The notes: generated by a model from the letters alone, not told the origin. A stretch of DNA of 64,000 nt from Epiperipatus broadwayi (GCA_028023455.1 JAQFVV010012537.1:2416001-2480000), one strand, 5' to 3'. Counted from the first letter of the stretch, positions 48,101 to 59,800 are shown. Numbers and translations: made by a program.

Positions 48101-48533
48101 AAGTCGAATCTACAAGGCAAAACTATCTATACAGTAGTACCACCCTGTGCCAACTACAGTAATCAATGGATGCCAGAAGGCTTGTGCATAAAATCCCTAT
48201 CTAATGCCTACTCATCCAATATCCCCAGACTAGTTTCTGGCTTGTGGCCTTTATTAGTGAGCTTTGGATCTGAGAGCACTGCACCTAGATCTTAGGATCT
48301 AATGCAACCCTTCAGCAGGCACCTTTTAACTGATGAAGGCCACAAGCCAGAAACTAGTCTGGGGATATTGGATGAGTAGGCACTAGATAGGGATTTTATG
48401 CATAAGCCTTCTGGCATCCATTGATTACTCTGGTTGGCACAGGGTGTATGGAGAGTTTTGCCTTGTTTAATAACAATTATGTGCTAGTATGAGATAGTGA
48501 TCATGTGATGTTTAGTGGTTTAAGTCGAATCTA
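48101..48533. mobile_element. Family A foldback element, copy 5 (best hairpin), 12-bp target duplication
   Basis: The left arm 48113-48240 and right arm about 48330-48464 pair almost perfectly. 'tagtttctggcttgtggcct' (48230-48249) faces 'aggccacaagccagaaacta' (48337-48356), and 'tactcatccaatatccccag' faces 'ctggggatattggatgagta'. The stem starts at the first base of the element (caaggcaaaact versus agttttgccttg). The tail beyond the stem ends 'gatgtttagtggttt'. The repeats AAGTCGAATCTA at 48101-48112 and 48522-48533 are identical. The close match of the arms suggests a young copy, and it lies inside the older hAT. Confidence 0.85.
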
Positions 48534-48917
48534 GACAATGATGTTATGTCATATCATTGTATATTTTGATGACATGGTTCTTTCTTGTGCATACAAAAAT
48601 TTTAATTGGCATATGTTTTTAAAACGGTTGGCCACCCCTTCTTTAGGGGAAAAGTTTGCTTCAAAAATAAAATGCCTATAATTATAAAAAGTGATAAAAA
48701 TATCATCATCAACCCTGAATAGCAAAACAACATCTATATAAGCCATACTGTAGCAATTTATGGAATTCTAAAAACTTTTTTAGAACTCGAGGCTTTTAAT
48801 AGTAAAGATAAATTCTAGTGTTATATTATGTACATGTTAGTGAAAATATTGTGTAGTAATTAGTTTTAATTTACAATAGTAAAGATTCAAGTGTAAGATT
48901 TAGATAAAATTAATTAC

Positions 48918-49022
48918 TGGAATGATGTGGAAAAGAGAAGCTGGGGATCAGAGAAACCGAATGAGAATTGAAGATAGATCTCCATCCTGCATTGAGATGT
49001 TAATGATTGAAAATAATGAACG
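48918..49022 (+). mobile_element. RTE-type LINE 3' tail fragment
   Basis: 'gaatgatgtggaaaagagaa' then 'gctggggatcagagaaaccg' and 'tccatcctgcattgagatg' follow the order of the last 100 bp of the RTE at 3475-3560 (MMWRREA...). It is a very short 5' truncation, flanked by nothing else recognisable. Confidence 0.5.
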
Positions 49023-50139
49023 TATATGTGTGCGTGTGTGTACGTTAAAACTTTAACGATAAAAATTTTGTAATTAGTTAATAGATTTTGCTATTTATTT
49101 TTACTTACTAATATATTTTTTTGTTGTTAATGATTTTAGACTGACATAAAAAAATAATAAAACAGAAATTGGATTTCGCATTTAAATTTTAAAATAGAAA
49201 TTAAAGTTGATATAAAATTTACATTTTTCTTAAAATAGTTGTTTAATAAAAACTATTTTTTTTAAAAAAACAAAGTTGTAAAATCGATGAAAGAGACTCA
49301 TAAAAATGTGGTAACAAAATTATAAGCTGCTTCAACTTTAAACGTGTGTGTGTGTATGCATGCTCGCGTCATTTTTTTTTTAAAAAATTGACTTTATTTC
49401 TTTTTACATTTGGCTCTGCTTAACCAAATTACAAATGCATTTATGAGAATTAAGGAGAAGCATAATAAAATAGACTTCATGTCCCAATGAAATATAAGAT
49501 CTTGCCAGTGATATAACTTTATAACAGGAGGGACCTAAGAAATTATAGGAAAATTTCATTAATAAATAATGAATTATAATTGAAATAGAATATAAAATCT
49601 AGAATTATTAAAGAATGAATATGGGAGAGTAAACATTGTGAAATTCTATAATAAAGAGATGGCTGATGGGAAAAAAAAATTGAGATTTGTCTTTCATTTT
49701 AAAAAAGGAAGAGGGTAGCGGACTACTTCCGTATTTAAAATATCAATACAACATTCGCTAAATAAAACTAAAGCTGAATAGTGCTAGCCTCAAATTTGAT
49801 TGCATATCTTGCATAAATATCCACTGGATAAATATAGGATGGATATAATAATTCAGAAACTGATAATCGTACATTCTTTAATCTGCACATAATTATAGAG
49901 AGAGAATGCATTGAAAATTTTCACAACCAACTAGTTTTAGTATTTTAGTATGAGTTAAGATTTACTTAAATAATATTTTTATTTAATCATTAATAAATTT
50001 ATACATAGATTTTAAAAATAAAATAAACATTGCAAAGTAAATATATTATATAGTATCATAAAGAACAAGTTCACCATGTCATTTTTATTTATTTATTTTG
50101 TTTATTTTAGTTTGTTATTTTGAACAACAGAAATACTTT
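49023..50139. other. A+T-rich spacer, nothing recognised
   Basis: A (GT)n tract lies at 49027-49040 and another at 49344-49356. No gene or repeat family is supported. Confidence 0.35.
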
Positions 50140-50560
50140 AAGAAGTAATTTTTAAAATGCATTTTTACATTCTGTTTAAACCATATTACTTCAAATTTAA
50201 GACATCACTGAATTTAAGATGCAATAAGATTTTAAGTGTAGAAAATTGGAAAAAAAATTAAAAATGACTTCATTGACAAATAAGAAACATTTTTATTTAC
50301 TCAAATAGAAATTAATATAAATACAATAAGCTCATCTAATTTATTGTGAATTTTCTTCAGATATACTTTCACTTTCTACAACTTCACTTTCAAAACCTGA
50401 ATTCTAATCTTCATTATTCCACCAGGCTACATCATCTTCAGTGCCATTTCTTCAGAGATATCTTTCCAAGACAGCAAAACCCACTCAAAATTAAAACTGT
50501 CACATGATTCTACACAGCAAATATCAATGGTTATAATACTATGAGAAATACGACTTTGGC
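50140..50560 (-). mobile_element. Possible pogo/Tigger-like transposon remnant
   Basis: On the minus strand about 50340-50460 reads NGTEDDVAWWNNED, a stop, then SGFESEVVESESISEENSQ and a stop. An acidic tail after 'GTEDD..W' is typical of the C-terminus of jerky/Tigger-type transposases. The A+T-rich repeats between 50190 and 50240 ('aatttaagacatcactgaat', then 'taagatgcaataagatttta') resemble pogo-type terminal repeats. No DDD catalytic domain is found. Confidence 0.3.
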
Positions 50561-53209
50561 AAAAATAAGATGTTAAAATATTCATATTACACCTGCTGTG
50601 ATGAAAGGTGATGCATAAAAATACATTTAATTAAGTTTGTAGTGTCTATTAATGTTTTTTTTATTATATATATATTGTTTGCATTAGAAAAATGTTATCA
50701 TAATTTTTTTTGATTAAAAACTTTTTTAATGAAAATTAATAATTTGTCAGATTATTAAAGTAAATGTAAGTTTTTAAAAAAAATTAATTTGTATTTATAA
50801 CTGATAAAAATAATCTAAAGTGACAAACATGTTTTTCATCCAATTATAAATTGCAGCTGAGTGTTGAAATGGTTTCTTTATCAATTTATTTTCATGCAAA
50901 ATAAATATTTTCTATTAAAATCTAAATCATTCTTTCACAAATATTTGATGAAAAAAATGTATAAAAATTCTAAAACATATACATTTTCACTTTGAAAATC
51001 AAAACAAAAAAATCAGAATTGTCAAATTGTTGATAGGTGTTCTCAAGAAACAATCAATCAGCAGAAGCAGTGCTTTGGAAGGTAGGCTCTTATCTCATTC
51101 TTATAACTTTAAATGTAATTATTATTGATTTATTAGTTTTAAAACAATTCTAAAGGCAGCAGCATTATTAACCTATTTATTTTTCCAGGCATTGGAGCAC
51201 CATTTGAGACTTTTAAAAGTAAAATTTGTACTTTTCATCCCCTGCTGAACATTTTGTGAAGCTTTTTTTTATGGCTTTAAAATTCATATATATTTATTTT
51301 CTAATGTTTTAAATACAAAAAAATTCAAAAGATAGCAGGAAAATTAAATATGCAGTCCATCAAAGCATCTCAAGCTCTAGGTTGATGAGTACCCATTATA
51401 TATTTTGTGATCTCAAACCTTGTGAGATAAGTTGAAAAAATATTATGATGGTCTAAAAAATTGATTATTTTGAAAGTTTATTACTATATTTATATCATAA
51501 TTGTCTAATAATTATTAAAAATCAAAATAAATATTATTAAAGATTTATTTTTTACAGAAATGTTTTATTTTTAAATATAAAAGAGTATATTCTTCTGAAT
51601 ATTGCAACTATAGAGACTATGGTCACAGGGAATACATGATGTCACTCAGCAAATTGTTAGTGATATTGTAAAAATTACAAAAAAAATTTATAAAATTTTA
51701 AACATAAATTGATAAATTTAATAGTTATTAAAAATAACTTGTTCAGATTTTTAAAACAAATATTAAACAAAGAAGATTTCATACATTTTGAAAATTGAAT
51801 TGGTTCTACCTGAAATTTGATAACATGATCATTTTGTTTTGACTAAAATATAATTTTTAAAATAATTCCAAAATTCAAATGTGATTTTTAAAAATTTCTT
51901 TAATTTCTAAACAAAAATGTCTATTAAATGAGATCAAATTTGTTATATTCTGATAAATAATAATGGTTTAATATCAAAATAAAAGCTGAAAGCTTAAATC
52001 TAGTGTGAACAAAAAAATATGTCAGAATGTTAGTGGAAAAATAATACAGTCAAGTAAGATTTTCATGATAAAAGAACATAAAATTGGCAAAAGAATGTTT
52101 AAAATAGTGGTTTGAGAGAGTGTTAAAGTAATTTATGAAATTAATCCAAAAAATATTAGCATTCAATGTTAAATCTTTCCCCCATCAATTAAAAAAGATT
52201 TAACATGCTATTCTACACAGAGACATCAATAATCATAATACTATATGCATAAATGCATAAAGCAGACATAAACATTGGGAAATACAACATGGATAGAATT
52301 AAGATTTTGTGATTACTTATTATAGAGTTTTAGAAATGAGTAAAATATCTCTGCTCAATAAAATTAATACCAGTTCTTTAAAAATCAGATTATGTTAAAA
52401 TGTAATGCTGATTTAAGTTTGCTTTTTAACTGTTATTGTTTTAGATAACTCTAAATAAAATGATCCAAAATGCAATAAAAAATGGTCCACCTTCTTACTA
52501 TAAAAAGTTATTGAACATGGCCGCTAGAGGGCCATTCAATTATTATTGAAATAGATTTGTAGCATTTCATATGACTTTATATATATTCAATATTAAAATA
52601 TTATTTACCATTACTTATATATTCACACATTGCAATGTTAACTCTTTTAATTTTTAGTTCTTTAACACAAAAGTCATTATTTAATGTGGGAACTATTTTA
52701 GAATTATAAATTTAGATATTTTATCAAAATTAATTTAAGCTTATTAATCTAAGCTAAAGAAATTTGCTTGTGCATAGAGTATGATTACCTAGAAATCTTT
52801 TACATATTGTACTGTAATTATCTATTAACTATTTATAAAATAAACAGTTAATGATATATTGATAACATTCTTTGTTAAAAATAACATGTCTAACAGCATG
52901 TTTTTAAAATTAATGCATTTTATATCTGTGTAAAAAAATGTATGAAAAATTAAAGCGCATTTATAATATATTATAGGTTACCTTTCTTTACAAGGCTATG
53001 ATCTCATTTCTATTTTTTATTATAATAATAATCCATGGAAATATTTAATTCAATATATATTGTATGTGTGTGTAAATATTCTTAGAGTTTAAACAGATAT
53101 TCAGTAAATCCAAATTTTACAGTGCATCCTTAAAGAAACTTCTAATGCTTTTATACTGTGTCAATAAGATGTCTAAGTCATATTTTCATACCATAAATTA
53201 GGGCAAATA
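50561..53209. other. A+T-rich spacer with weak exon-like and CTCF-like sites
   Basis: 51189-51259 follows a good acceptor (atttatttttccag) and reads IGAPFETFKSKICTFHPLLN before a stop. It also has an internal GTAAAA donor-like site. 52519-52534 (ggccgctagagggcca) resembles a CTCF core. Otherwise nothing is recognised. Confidence 0.3.
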
Positions 53210-53832
53210 ATAGCTCTACATATAAGAGAACCAAATTATCCATACAGTAGTACCACCAAGTGCAAGTCTTCATAATCAATGGATGTAGAAAGATTTGTGT
53301 ATAAAATCTCTATCTAGTATCTACTCATTGAACATCCCTAGACTAGCTTGTGGCATTCATGTGATGTTTTGATGGTTTTATACCTATTCTGCCTATAGGG
53401 TAATGATGACAGTGGTTTTTGAAAATTCAAAGATACCAAAATATATACATGATGAATTGCATTCAGATCTATATGACTATACAAGCAAATGAGCTTGGGT
53501 TGGGAACATTACTGTGTTTTCATCTCAGGCTCTCAGTGGTTAACCAAATAGGTAAAAGGTATCTGCTAGAGGGTTGCATTAGATCGTAATATCTAGATGC
53601 AATGCTCTCAAATCCAAGGCTCAGTCACTGATGAGAGCCACAAGATAGAAACCAGTCTGGGAATGTTGAATAAGTAAGCATTATATAAAGATTTTATGCC
53701 TTCCTGCATCCATTGGTTATGAAGGCTTGCACTTGATGGCACTACTGCATGAAGAATTTGGCCCTCTTATTAATAGCAAGTGTAAGCATATGAAATGGTA
53801 ATCATGTGATGTTTTGATAGCTCTACATATAA
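53210..53832. mobile_element. Family A foldback element, copy 6, 16-bp target duplication
   Basis: The left arm starts near 'ccatacagtagtaccaccaa' (53240-53259). A right arm with 'gaaaccagtctgggaatgtt' and 'ggcttgcacttgatggcact' lies at about 53647-53743. The family tail ends 'atcatgtgatgttttg' at 53816. Perfect flanking repeats ATAGCTCTACATATAA occupy 53210-53225 and 53817-53832. A secondary tail-like piece at 53358-53372 suggests internal rearrangement. The 69-codon minus frame at 53717-53926 crosses the boundary and is not a gene. Confidence 0.8.
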
Positions 53833-54219
53833 TTAACTTAGCTGCAGTAGTTATTTCCCTGTAATGAAATACCCTATCTTTTATTTGGTTAATACAATTA
53901 GCAGTACATTGGAGTCTGTGCTGCACATTTGTACTAATAAAACTACCAAAATATTTAAATTGGCTTACATTCTCATAATTGCAAACTATCCAAAAATATA
54001 AACCTATTTATTCTCTTATATTTTGCACAAACTATTTAGCTTTAAAATAATTTTTGGTATCAGATAAATTAGCTGCAAGTTTATAGATTTAATAGCTTTC
54101 CGTTAATATGATGACATTATCAAACACCTATGAACAAATTTTAATACTATAAATAGATGCATACATGCATATAAATCATTAATTAGGCTTTCAATAGCAC
54201 TTTTTTTACTCTATCCAGA

Positions 54220-54880
54220 GCCATCTAGTGTAAAATCGAATAAACAATATTCACTGAATAGTACTGGTATTTTATTCAAATCTCTAAACTGTTTTCTGGT
54301 TTTTGCCTTCATTAGTGGAGACTTATGAGGAAGCTGACAAAATCATGCTATGTTTTATTGATGTCATTAATTATGTACAATGACAATAAAAGTGGCATAA
54401 AAACTATTTAATAAATTTAATAAGTCACTTTACTATAGATTTTTTTTTTTTAATTATGAAAAACATCACTTAGACAAATAAGACATCCAAGATATATGTG
54501 AAAACATGTATAAATATATGTAACAAAGTTGGTTAATCAAATCTTACATAAGCTTGTCATTGAATAAATAGACAGTTATCTATATCAATGCATAAAATAA
54601 ATTGATAACTATCTTGTGACTATCCAATATTTCATCCCAGAACAATGAATTGTACAAGTCAACCCTAAAAATGAACATCAGTTTCCCCATACATCAATAT
54701 GGAACCAATAAAACATCACATTACCCCACCTTATATAATGATATTTAATATCATTCTTTTTCTCTTATCATGGTTATTTCATCTAGTAAAAGCTTTAGCA
54801 ATCAATAGATAGATACCTTGTGGTAATGCTTATTAAAGCTTTCACACGGTGGCATAACTGCTGAGAGGAACAGAACTTGC
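54220..54880. mobile_element. Family A element, copy 7 (heavily decayed)
   Basis: Weak matches to the left arm ('gagccatctagtgtaaaat', 'ttttctggtttttgccttca', 'ttagtgga') lie at 54226-54320. Matches to the right arm ('agcaatcaatagata', 'acggtggcataactgctgag') lie at about 54797-54870. The spacing fits a foldback copy. No target duplication was found. Confidence 0.35.
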
Positions 54881-54959
54881 TATGCATTAATATAGTGCCA
54901 TTTAATATTTAAATTAAAAATATGTCATTCTATTAAGAAAGTATAATTGTGAATTAGCA

Positions 54960-55719
54960 AGAAAAATTATAGAAGAGAATAAAGTCTCAAAAGTGTAAAA
55001 TAACATTTTGGTATTAGTAGGAAACATATTTCTGTAATAAGAAAAAAGGAACTATTACTAAAACAAGAAATACCATCATGAAATGTGTAAAAGAGATCTA
55101 TCAAGATTTACATAGTAATAAATACAAAAAAAAATACCTCCTAAAACTATTATGAATTGCCCAAGATTTTAAATGAAGAAGTGAGAAATCCAATTAAATT
55201 TATAAAGAAGGAAAAAGCTCCGAGTAATAATGAAATTGAAGAAGCAGGTGAAGAAATATAAAATTTTTGGCAAAGTTATATAGCAAATATCTAAATGATA
55301 CAGATGTACTAGATGATTGAAAGAATGCAGTATTAATATTAATATTTAAAAAAGATGATAAAGAAGATATTAAAAATTACAGACTTAATCAATCTTTTAA
55401 CAGTTCTATACAAAATTTTTACCAAGATAATTACAACTAATCTACAGTAAACTTTGGATGTCAACCAACCAAAAGAGCAAGTTGGATTTAAAAATGATTT
55501 CAGTACAGCAGATAATATTTAAGCAATGAGAGAAGTTATAGAAAGGATCAATGAATATGAGTTGCCATTATGCTTTGGATTTGTAGATTATGAAAAGGCA
55601 TTTGATTCTATAAACATTTCATTAAATGTTAAAGCATTAAATCATCAAGGTATAGACCCAGGATATTGTCATATTCTCAAGAATATTTATAAAAATATAA
55701 AAGAAATAATTATATTGAA
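54960..55719 (+). mobile_element. RTE-type LINE, 5' half (reverse transcriptase N-terminus to palm)
   Basis: Broken frames from about 55140 lead to the open frame 55526-55738. This carries 'ELPLCFGFVDYEKAFDSINI', reverse-transcriptase motif A with its catalytic aspartate. Just upstream, 'agttggatttaaaaatgatt' (55481-55500) is the Q-x-GF motif. The homology stops at 'aaagaaataattatatt' (to about 55715), in the middle of the 'KNIYKNIK.IIIL' region, and resumes at about 58904. It is therefore one RTE copy split by an insertion. Confidence 0.75.
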
Positions 55720-55799
55720 GCAGTCAATCTTAGCTTAAGATTGAGCTTCATAGTTCGATCTACTAATCTGTATTCAAACCCTATATCCCATCCCACTCC

Positions 55800-55800
<1 letters not shown>

Positions 55801-55846
<46 letters not shown>
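55801..55846 (+). repeat. (AT)n microsatellite
   Basis: A perfect TA/AT run of about 45 bp after the tRNA-like segment at 55740-55800. This may be a SINE tail expansion. Confidence 0.9.
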
Positions 55847-55848
<2 letters not shown>

Positions 55849-56278
55849 AGATGCACACCTAAATTTATAAATTTTAACTTTCAATAACATTTTATTATTA
55901 TTAATTTTGATTATTCATTCTTTTTATTAAACTACATAGGTGTGACTCAGATGTATATATAGTATAGGAGCAAAAACTTACTAACAAAATATTGATTTTT
56001 TAAAAATATTTTATTATATGTCATTTATACAACTTTTTCTTTTTAAAGTATTTTTTTCTATTAAATTGTATTTTATAAAATTCAAGATGGAAGATTCAAC
56101 CATCAATTGTCCAAAAATAATTAAAAGACTGGAAACATTATTGTTTTAATCTGGGGAAGAAATTTTTAATTAAAGTTTTTACTTAAAATCAAATGGGGAT
56201 TAAGATTATAATAAAAAAAAATAAACATTTTTGTCAAATCTATTTCTAATCTGGAAATAGATTTGAATTTATTTTTGC

Positions 56279-56410
56279 ATGTTATCTAATGTTGCATCTT
56301 TCAAAAACAATGGACAAAGAAATGTAAAATTTCTATTAGATCAGAGATTAGATTTTAATGCTAAAACTAGGTATTTAAAAGCATTCCAGAAATACCTGGG
56401 CAGAGTATAA
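56279..56410 (+). other. 43-codon open frame, unidentified
   Basis: The frame opens with ATG and reads with protein-like content (FKNNGQRNVKFLLDQRLDFN, then KTRYLKAFQKYLGRV) to TAA at 56408-56410. It lies 70 bp from the candidate minus-strand exon. No recognised domain; it could be part of a mobile element. Confidence 0.22.
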
Positions 56411-56477
56411 AATAGCCGGATTTTAACTCACCAACTGATAGATAAGCTACTATTGAGAGAACTGTATTGTTAACATA

Positions 56478-56601
56478 CTACTCATCATTATGAAACTTAA
56501 AATGATGTAGTAGTAAATCCACCACCCTTCTCAGCCCTGTTGGGTCATCATCTTCCATGGCCACACCATTCTGCTGCCCAAGAGTGAAGTAAAAGCCTGA
56601 C
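56478..56601 (-). CDS. Candidate terminal host exon, 40 codons plus stop
   Basis: On the minus strand an acceptor 'aaagtttttag' (AG at 56602-56603) is followed by one base completing a split codon. A 40-codon frame then ends at TAG 56478-56480. Residues include GFYFTLGQQNGVAMEDDDPT and then GLRRVVDLLLHHFKFHNDE, a non-repetitive, folded-protein-like composition. G+C is close to half, a sharp contrast with the flanks. No consensus donor lies inside, so a last exon is favoured. Odd: it lies inside the 3.2-kb insert that interrupts an RTE, so it could be a processed or carried fragment. The family is not recognised. Confidence 0.42.
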
Positions 56602-57542
56602 CTAAAAACTTTAGAATGCTAATAGAAGTTTTCTGCCACTGAAGAACTTGCATTTCAATTGCCGTGCACATGCCGTACTAAATTGAACTCTTAAAATTGC
56701 AAGGTAACTTTTCAAGCTGTCACCTTAAACTAAATCTAGCCTAACTCATCTATCAAGATTTCTTCTAATGTATTATTTAACTTTGTTTTTGTTTTAATAT
56801 GTAATTTGCTCTTAAGTAATTTCTATAAATTTAATTCTCTATCATATGCTCTTAACTTTTTTTAACTCTGGTGTGGTCATTTATTTATATATATTTATTA
56901 TTTAATTTATATATCTGCTTGCTTATTATTAATATGCCAATTTCCAGCAACCTGGCAAATGTAATTTCTAAAATGTGTTTTGTCTTTCAATTAAATCTCC
57001 ATTAATTAAGGTTTTAACATTTCCTCAAAATATATTATGATATATGTTCACCAGATTGTTTTTAGGAGTCAACATTTTTTTTATGTTTTAGTGTAAAAAT
57101 TGTTATTTGTTTAACTTTGGATTTTCTACCCGGGATGAATCCAGAACTCAAGCTAATTAATGCTTTGAAACCTTATTTATTTTATAAATGTTATTCAATT
57201 CTGAAAAGCTGGCGATTATTTGTTTTCTATATAACTGCTAATCTTTTATATATATATATACTCTTAAAATATCAAACACAGTACTTAAATATTCCAGTTA
57301 TTATAAAATTAATGAAGGTGGGATTGATTTATTTTAAATAGCAGAAAAGAAAGGGGGTCAAATCTAAAGGTATATTTTATGAAATGAAATCTTCCCTATG
57401 TATATATTATAGCGGCATGGCATATTATTCGTCTAAATTATGGCATTCAAACAAGGGTCATCTATTTTAAAGCAGTAAATTATATTTCATGTTGTTAGTG
57501 ACATTCATCTGTACCACATTACTGATCTTTGGCCTATCTTTG

Positions 57543-57545
<3 letters not shown>

Positions 57546-57596
<51 letters not shown>
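57546..57596 (+). repeat. (AT)n microsatellite
   Basis: A perfect (TA)n run of about 50 bp. It is followed by 'ttaatctgggggttgtgaca' and 'agttcgaacaca', another tRNA B-box-like sequence. Confidence 0.9.
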
Positions 57597-57599
<3 letters not shown>

Positions 57600-57677
57600 C
57601 ATGCTTCTAGTCTTTTAATCTGGGGGTTGTGACAAGTTCGAACACAGATTTCTTCTCATATCTCATCCTGTAGATAG

Positions 57678-57908
57678 TTGAGCTATTCGGAACTACATTT
57701 ATTTCATATAAAAATGCCTCTGGTGGTGATTCCCGTAAATTTGGCACATGCTATGCATATTCACTTCTTCGTCGAAAAAGGCCTCTTACATCGGTTATAC
57801 CAGCAAAAATCTGGGCCATGCCATGCCTATCCACTTTTCTCTAAGCACTGCCCAAGAATAGGGGCTTATACTTCATTCTTGTCCAGAAACATGACCATTT
57901 CCACTTAG
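57678..57908 (+). other. G+C-richer island with a 70-bp internal duplication
   Basis: 'ttggcacatgctatgcatat' (57741-57760) and 'tgggccatgccatgcctatc' (57812-57831) are related and 70 bp apart. Each is followed by 'cactt.ttc'. The + strand keeps a 76-codon frame across both. On the minus strand a shorter reading (HGMAQIFAGITDVRGLFRRR) is also open. It may be two units of a coding or satellite repeat. No family was identified. Confidence 0.3.
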
Positions 57909-58903
57909 TTATTTTTTTGGCTATTATGTCAGTACCACTCAAACTTCATATTATTATTATTATTTCTTTTGCTTATGACCCAGTTTTAATGCTCTAATAT
58001 TAAAATTGTGCTCTGTTTAAAATATATATAAATGCCAACTACTTTTAGTTTTATTAATTAAATTCATTTCAGTCTTATACAATCCCACCATCGTAACTTA
58101 TTTCTGTATTTAAGAGTATCTGTATGCCTTGGGGAAAATAAAGCGTTCTTCTTACCAGTGCTAATTAAAAGAAGTTTCATTAAGTATTTTGTCATATAAT
58201 CAAATATGTTTTTAAATGTATTTTATTAATTTTCACGATCTTAATGGCATGAAAATAGTTTGTATTATATCTGTAATGAATCTCGGAACACTCCCTGAAA
58301 TAATGTTAGTCACCATTTTCAGAACCATAACACAAAGCGTTAATAGCAATTTTATGTAAATTCTTTCTAATAATCGATTGGCACCTTAATATTGGACCCA
58401 CCAAAGATGTGTGTTTTATTTATAATATATTATTTAGCTAATTAATAAAAAAGCATATGAGAAATAATAACGTAGATGACAATATATAATTATCTATCGT
58501 TTGGTAGACCACTTGCTCATCCACGCACATACTAATGTATGCAATTAATTTATAAATGTATGTAAATAATTTGTCATTATATTAAACTAATTTTTATTGC
58601 CTAACTTATTTGAGTAGTTGGAATTCCTTTTCTCCACTTCCAAACGTACAGCTATACATATACATATTTTAGTTAAGTTAATAGATGTCTCATTCTCTTC
58701 TCCACTCTGCTAGTGGGCCAGATTTAAAATTAATTCTCAGGTGTCATCATTATTATGTTATCCATTAGGTGTTTGATCTGGGGCTTGGAGAGTGGATTTG
58801 AATCCAGGTTGATCCCTGATCAAAATCTCGGGCTTGGCTGGGTTTGAAGTACATTTTGTGAGTGCCAGCTCATGTTAGATGGATAAACATGTTTTGACTG
58901 GTA

Positions 58904-59800
58904 CAATATTACACCATAATACTAAGAAGATCAACATTGAGAAGAGTGTAAGACAGGGTGACTTCATATCTCCAAAACTTTTTACAGTAGTGCTGCAAGA
59001 AATATTTTATGGATGAAAATGGGAAGCTAAAGGAATTTTTGTAAATGGATATCTTTAAATCATCTAGATTTTTCAGATGATGTAGTTATTTTTGCAAATA
59101 ATGCTTTAGAGCTTTAGAAAATGTTGCAAGAGTTATCTGATAAAAGTATGAAAGTAGGACTAAAGGTAATGTTAAAAAGATTAAAGTAATGTTCAATGAA
59201 TTTTCCCAAAAAAAACAAAAATAAAGATTGATAATGAAGTTAACAATTACAAATACCTTGGTCAGATTATTACTATAGATGAAAACATAATCGATGAAAT
59301 TAATCATAATTAATCATAGAATTAAACTTGATTGTTTTGGTAGAAATAATTTAATAGAAAAATGAAATATGTTTATGTATTTGAAAGAAAAGGTTTTTAA
59401 TAAATATATTTTACCAATTCTTACTTATAAATCTGAGACTCAAACCTTTAACAGAAGTGTAATCCAGAGACTCCAGACCACTCAAAGAAGTATGGAGAGA
59501 TGCATATTAGGAGTAACATGATATCGAAAATAAAATACAGGGGTAAGAGAACAAGCAGGTGATACTTTGACATCACTGAAAGAATTAAGAGACTAAAGTG
59601 AAGTTAGACTGGACATATTACTAGAAGACAGGCTAATAGATAAATAATTGAAATCTTAAACTGGATTCCAAGAGACTATAAAAGACCTAGAAAGAGGCCA
59701 CATGTAGGATGAATGGATGAAAGAAGGAAGTGTGCAGGGATGATATGGAGAAAATGATGATGATCCAAGAGAGAGAGCGAGAGAAATAAACTCTTAAAAA
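58904..59800 (+). mobile_element. RTE-type LINE, 3' half
   Basis: It resumes in frame with 'INIEKSVRQGDFISPKLFT' (58931-58985), reverse-transcriptase motif B. Next come FSDD at 59070-59081 (motif C, usually FADD), then the NSYKYLGQ-like block (59237-59268), 'LPILTYKSET', 'LQTTQRSMERCILGVT' (59468-59515) and the 'GHITRR' region. It ends near 59790 with a degenerate GATGATGAT and (GA)n tail. Many frameshifts are present. It is the counterpart of the 54960-55719 half. Confidence 0.8.

Larger units (their letters stand above)
46491..48648. mobile_element. Decayed hAT transposon, 2.1 kb, with a nested insertion
   Basis: The termini AAGGAGTGGCCAACC (46499-46513) and GGTTGGCCACCCCTT (48626-48640) are inverted repeats with one mismatch. 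The flanking 8-mers TTTTAGGG (46491-46498) and CTTTAGGG (48641-48648) match at 7 of 8. Near the left end the minus strand has a weak reading IADVEHVADSKK then SIKESLLW that could be a transposase C-terminus. The family A foldback at 48101-48533 inserted later. Without it the element is about 1.7 kb. Confidence 0.65.
55720..58903. mobile_element. 3.2-kb DNA inserted into the RTE copy (composite)
   Basis: It lies exactly between the two halves of one RTE reading. It begins with a tRNA-like segment ('tagttcgatctactaatctg', 'tattcaaaccc') followed by (AT)n (55801-55846). It contains a second (AT)n (57546-57596) and ends with a piece carrying 'ggatttgaatccaggttgat' (58796-58815), B-box-like. The clean junctions suggest insertion of one or more elements. 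A target duplication is not obvious (short 'atatt' only). It also holds the exon-like patches listed separately. Confidence 0.5.

Noticed and set aside
53717-53926. 69-codon minus-strand frame
   Set aside because: It crosses the right end and target duplication of a family A element.
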